In this document: positions 5,089 through 6,795 of the stretch, one piece after another
Position numbering within the stretch: position 1 is the first letter of the stretch
Layout of the letters: every line of letters begins with the position of its first letter
Assembly (NCBI GenBank): GCA_002317435.1
Contig: DCIQ01000085.1
Coordinates: 1 to 6,795 of the forward strand
Direction of reading: 5' to 3'
From: Bacteroidales bacterium UBA1722
Lineage (GTDB): Bacteria; Bacteroidota; Bacteroidia; Bacteroidales; UBA932
DNA length: 6,795 bases
Translations under genes and position numbers: made by a program
The notes under the pieces: model-generated
Seen by the model: only the letters and a program-made list of their open reading frames with translations
What the model was told of the DNA's origin: nothing
The model's database searches: none

Positions 5089-6360
5089 ATGATGAAGTGT
5101 TTTAGAATTATTCATTTCCTGCTGTTCGTGCCGCTGCTCACCGCTGTATCGTGTTCCTGCGAGAAGGAGGAGATGACGGTAGGCCGGGTGGTGTTGCTGT
5201 ATCTGGAAGGGAATAATGATTTGGTATCCTATGCCCGTCAGAACATCAGTTCCATAAATTATGGATTTCTTCCCGACTATTATAGCGCAGGAGACGGTGA
5301 TGTCTTTCTTATGTATTGTCATCTGAAAGGCTCCAAACCATATCTGGTCAGGATGTCGAAGACCTCCTCGGGGAAGGTGAGGAGCGACACGCTGGTCCGT
5401 TATCAAAATCATGATTCGTGTGATCCGGCGGTCCTGAAGAATGTGATGGACTACACGTTTAAGGAATATCCCGGAAGAGAGAGAGGACTCATCCTGTGGT
5501 CCCACGGCTCCGGTTGGCTGCCCGAGGGCTATTATGCCGATCCCGTGGAGTTTTCGAGTCTCTCTTTCGGGACCGTGTCTCCGGGGGAGACTTCCGGCGC
5601 CCCTCTTGTCCACATTCCCCTGCCGGAAGACCCTTATTCCCATCTGGTGAAGAGTTTCGGTGTGGACGACGGGTATGACAGCGAGATGGACATCGTGGAG
5701 ATGGGCGAAACTCTTGCCGGTCAGCAATTGGACTACGTAATCTTCGACTGCTGCCTGATGGGAGGGGTGGAAGTGGCATATCAGATTCGGGACAAGTGCG
5801 ATTATGTAGTGGCATCGCAGGCAGAGATTCTGGCCAACGGTTTTCCTTATGAAAGCCTCATCGGAACTTTGTTCGCCGACAGTCTGTCCGTACATGACAG
5901 AATCGTCCGGGCTGCCGGGGAGTATTATGAATATTACAGATACGAATCGGCCACCGTGTCGGCCCTCAGGACAGATGCACTCGAGTCTCTGGCCCTCTCG
6001 GTCAAGGCGGTCATGGATGCCGGAGGGAGGGAAAGCACACAGGAAATTCCGATAGACAGAGATGGTGAGATTACTTCCATTCAACGATATTTCAGAATGA
6101 ACAGACATTGGTTCTACGATCTGGACGACTATATCGGTCACATCTGCGAAGACCAGGGCCTGTATTCCGCATTCGAATCGGCCCTTTCTTCCGCAGTCAT
6201 CTACAAGGCGGCCACGCCGTACTTCCTGAGGACAGGGGGTGGTTTCGCTATCACTCACCATTCCGGTCTGAGCACATTCATAGACCGTCCGAAAAGCAAA
6301 TATCTGGAGACATATTACAAGTCCCTCGACTGGTGCGGTGACAGCGGGATGCTGGAGTAG
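5089..6360 (+). CDS. Lipoprotein clostripain-family (C11) cysteine peptidase
   Basis: The frame can start at TTG (5086), ATG (5089) or ATG (5092); I take ATG 5089, giving 423 residues. The start MMKCFRIIHFLLFVPLLTAVSCSC is a lipoprotein signal with two candidate lipidated cysteines, Cys22 and Cys24; the CEKEE that follows resembles the acidic surface-export signal of Bacteroidetes lipoproteins. The C11 core (PF03415) shows VGRVVLLYLEGNNDL (~31-45) and GLILWSHGSGWLP with catalytic His139. YVIFDCCLMGGVEVAY carries catalytic Cys222, and VVASQAEILANGFPY follows. C11 enzymes are endopeptidases preferring Arg or Lys before the cut, often self-activating by cutting between His and Cys; the B. fragilis member fragipain activates that species' toxin. 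Here the His-Cys spacing is 83 residues, longer than the roughly 45-55 in characterised members, and Lys188 is the only Lys or Arg between them. The substrate is unknown; no toxin gene is present. It is a single-gene unit ending at the hairpin 6398-6435. Confidence 0.9.
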   Translation: MMKCFRIIHFLLFVPLLTAVSCSCEKEEMTVGRVVLLYLEGNNDLVSYARQNISSINYGFLPDYYSAGDGDVFLMYCHLKGSKPYLVRMSKTSSGKVRSDTLVRYQNHDSCDPAVLKNVMDYTFKEYPGRERGLILWSHGSGWLPEGYYADPVEFSSLSFGTVSPGETSGAPLVHIPLPEDPYSHLVKSFGVDDGYDSEMDIVEMGETLAGQQLDYVIFDCCLMGGVEVAYQIRDKCDYVVASQAEILANGFPYESLIGTLFADSLSVHDRIVRAAGEYYEYYRYESATVSALRTDALESLALSVKAVMDAGGRESTQEIPIDRDGEITSIQRYFRMNRHWFYDLDDYIGHICEDQGLYSAFESALSSAVIYKAATPYFLRTGGGFAITHHSGLSTFIDRPKSKYLETYYKSLDWCGDSGMLE

Positions 6361-6397
6361 GAGGATGATGTGACGGAGGGGGAGATGCATGATAAAG

Positions 6398-6435
6398 GAA
6401 ACGGGAGTCGTGAATTGAATCACGGCCCCCGTTTC
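6398..6435. terminator. Long hairpin terminator between convergent genes
   Basis: GAAACGGG (6398-6405) pairs with CCCGTTTC (6428-6435). After one mismatch the stem continues from 6407-6413 against 6420-6426, including one G-T pair, around the 6-base loop ATTGAA. It lies 37 bases after the clostripain-like stop and 23 bases after the rubrerythrin stop on the other strand, so it probably ends both. The minus-strand continuation reads CTTTAT; on the plus strand AAGTTCTT follows. Confidence 0.75.
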
Positions 6436-6458
6436 AAGTTCTTGCCGAGAGAAGATTA

Positions 6459-6795
6459 TTACTTCTTGAAATACCTGTTGTAAAGTCCTTCGAAAGCCTT
6501 TCCGTGACGGGCTTCATCCTTCGCCATCTCATGAACGGTGTCGTGGATGGCATCGAGATTGGCCTGTTTGGCGAGTGTGGCGATTCTCTTCTTGTCAGCG
6601 CAGGCGCCGGCCTCGGCTTCCATCCTCATCTTGAGATTGGTGGCGGTGCAGGGAGCCACCACTTCACCGAGGAGTTCTGCGAACTTCGCGGCGTGTTCCG
6701 CCTCTTCCCAGGCGATTCTCTTATAGGCCTCGGCCACTTCGGGATAACCTTCGCGGTCAGCCTGGCGGGACATGGCGAGATACATCCCGACTTCA
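6459..6795 (-). CDS. Rubrerythrin-family peroxidase, C-terminal diiron domain (5' end outside window)
   Basis: The minus-strand frame is open from the right edge to a TAA at 6459-6461, giving 111 residues starting EVGMYLAMSRQADREGY. The ATG at 6783-6785 is within a conserved helix, so it is an internal methionine; the true start is off the window. Two ExxH motifs of the ferritin-like diiron fold are visible: WEEAEHAAKF (E28, H31 counted from that methionine) and KDEARHGKAF (E91, H94), with a glutamate-rich helix between (MRMEAEAGA). Rubrerythrins reduce hydrogen peroxide in anaerobes. The protein ends right after the last helix (YNRYFKK) with no C-terminal rubredoxin. The sequence closely resembles proteins annotated as NADH peroxidase or reverse rubrerythrin, whose rubredoxin domain precedes the diiron domain, so such a domain is predicted just beyond the edge. 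It would work in the cytoplasm against oxygen stress. Confidence 0.88.
   Translation of the reverse strand, partial: EVGMYLAMSRQADREGYPEVAEAYKRIAWEEAEHAAKFAELLGEVVAPCTATNLKMRMEAEAGACADKKRIATLAKQANLDAIHDTVHEMAKDEARHGKAFEGLYNRYFKK

Noticed and set aside
4978..6423. A very long minus-strand open frame (553 codons in all) running antisense through the clostripain-like gene and continuing into the YtxH-like gene.
   Set aside because: Only the last 71 codons match a protein family. The rest is the reverse complement of a clear C11 peptidase gene, has no domain I recognise, and a strong promoter lies between it and the YtxH start.

Overview
The window looks like chromosomal DNA from a member of the order Bacteroidales. 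Four things point there: promoters of the Bacteroidetes type (a TTTG or TTG element about 19-22 bases before TAnnTTTG), short A/T-rich leaders without clear Shine-Dalgarno sequences, three peptidases exported as lipoproteins, and a 57-residue histone H1-like protein typical of gut Bacteroidales. The genus cannot be fixed from the sequence alone.

Layout. Positions 1-300 (+) hold the 3' end of an unrecognised gene. It converges through a hairpin terminator (314-344) on the small histone H1-like gene (366-539, -). A 141-base intergenic region then carries two divergent, interleaved promoters. Next is a lipoprotein S41 (C-terminal processing type) peptidase (681-2078, +). Its last 17 bases overlap, tail to tail, the end of a lipoprotein dipeptidyl-peptidase III, family M49 (2062-4077, -). 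Upstream of that peptidase on the same strand are three tightly packed small envelope genes: a YtxH-like anchored coiled-coil protein (4762-4977), a two-pass membrane protein of the holin-X/YqjE type (4376-4756) and an 86-residue basic protein (4108-4368). A strong promoter at 5004-5034 drives them and probably also the peptidase. A divergent promoter drives a lipoprotein clostripain-family (C11) cysteine peptidase (5089-6360, +). A long hairpin (6398-6435) separates it from the 3' part of a rubrerythrin-family peroxidase (6459 to the right edge, -).

How the genes may work together. Three peptidases of different catalytic classes (serine, zinc and cysteine), all with lipoprotein signals, lie within 5.7 kb. 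This suggests envelope-located peptide breakdown, with the endopeptidases making peptides that DPP III trims two residues at a time; that link is inference. The three small genes match in order and architecture the enterobacterial yqjD-yqjE-yqjK cluster, linked to stationary phase or stress. With the histone-like protein and the rubrerythrin, this gives the region a stress and housekeeping flavour.

I found no mobile element, CRISPR array, tRNA, rRNA or recognisable defence system. The least explained items are the 86-residue protein and its module, the overlapping convergent pair with a hairpin at the junction, and the unusual spacing in the clostripain-like peptidase.
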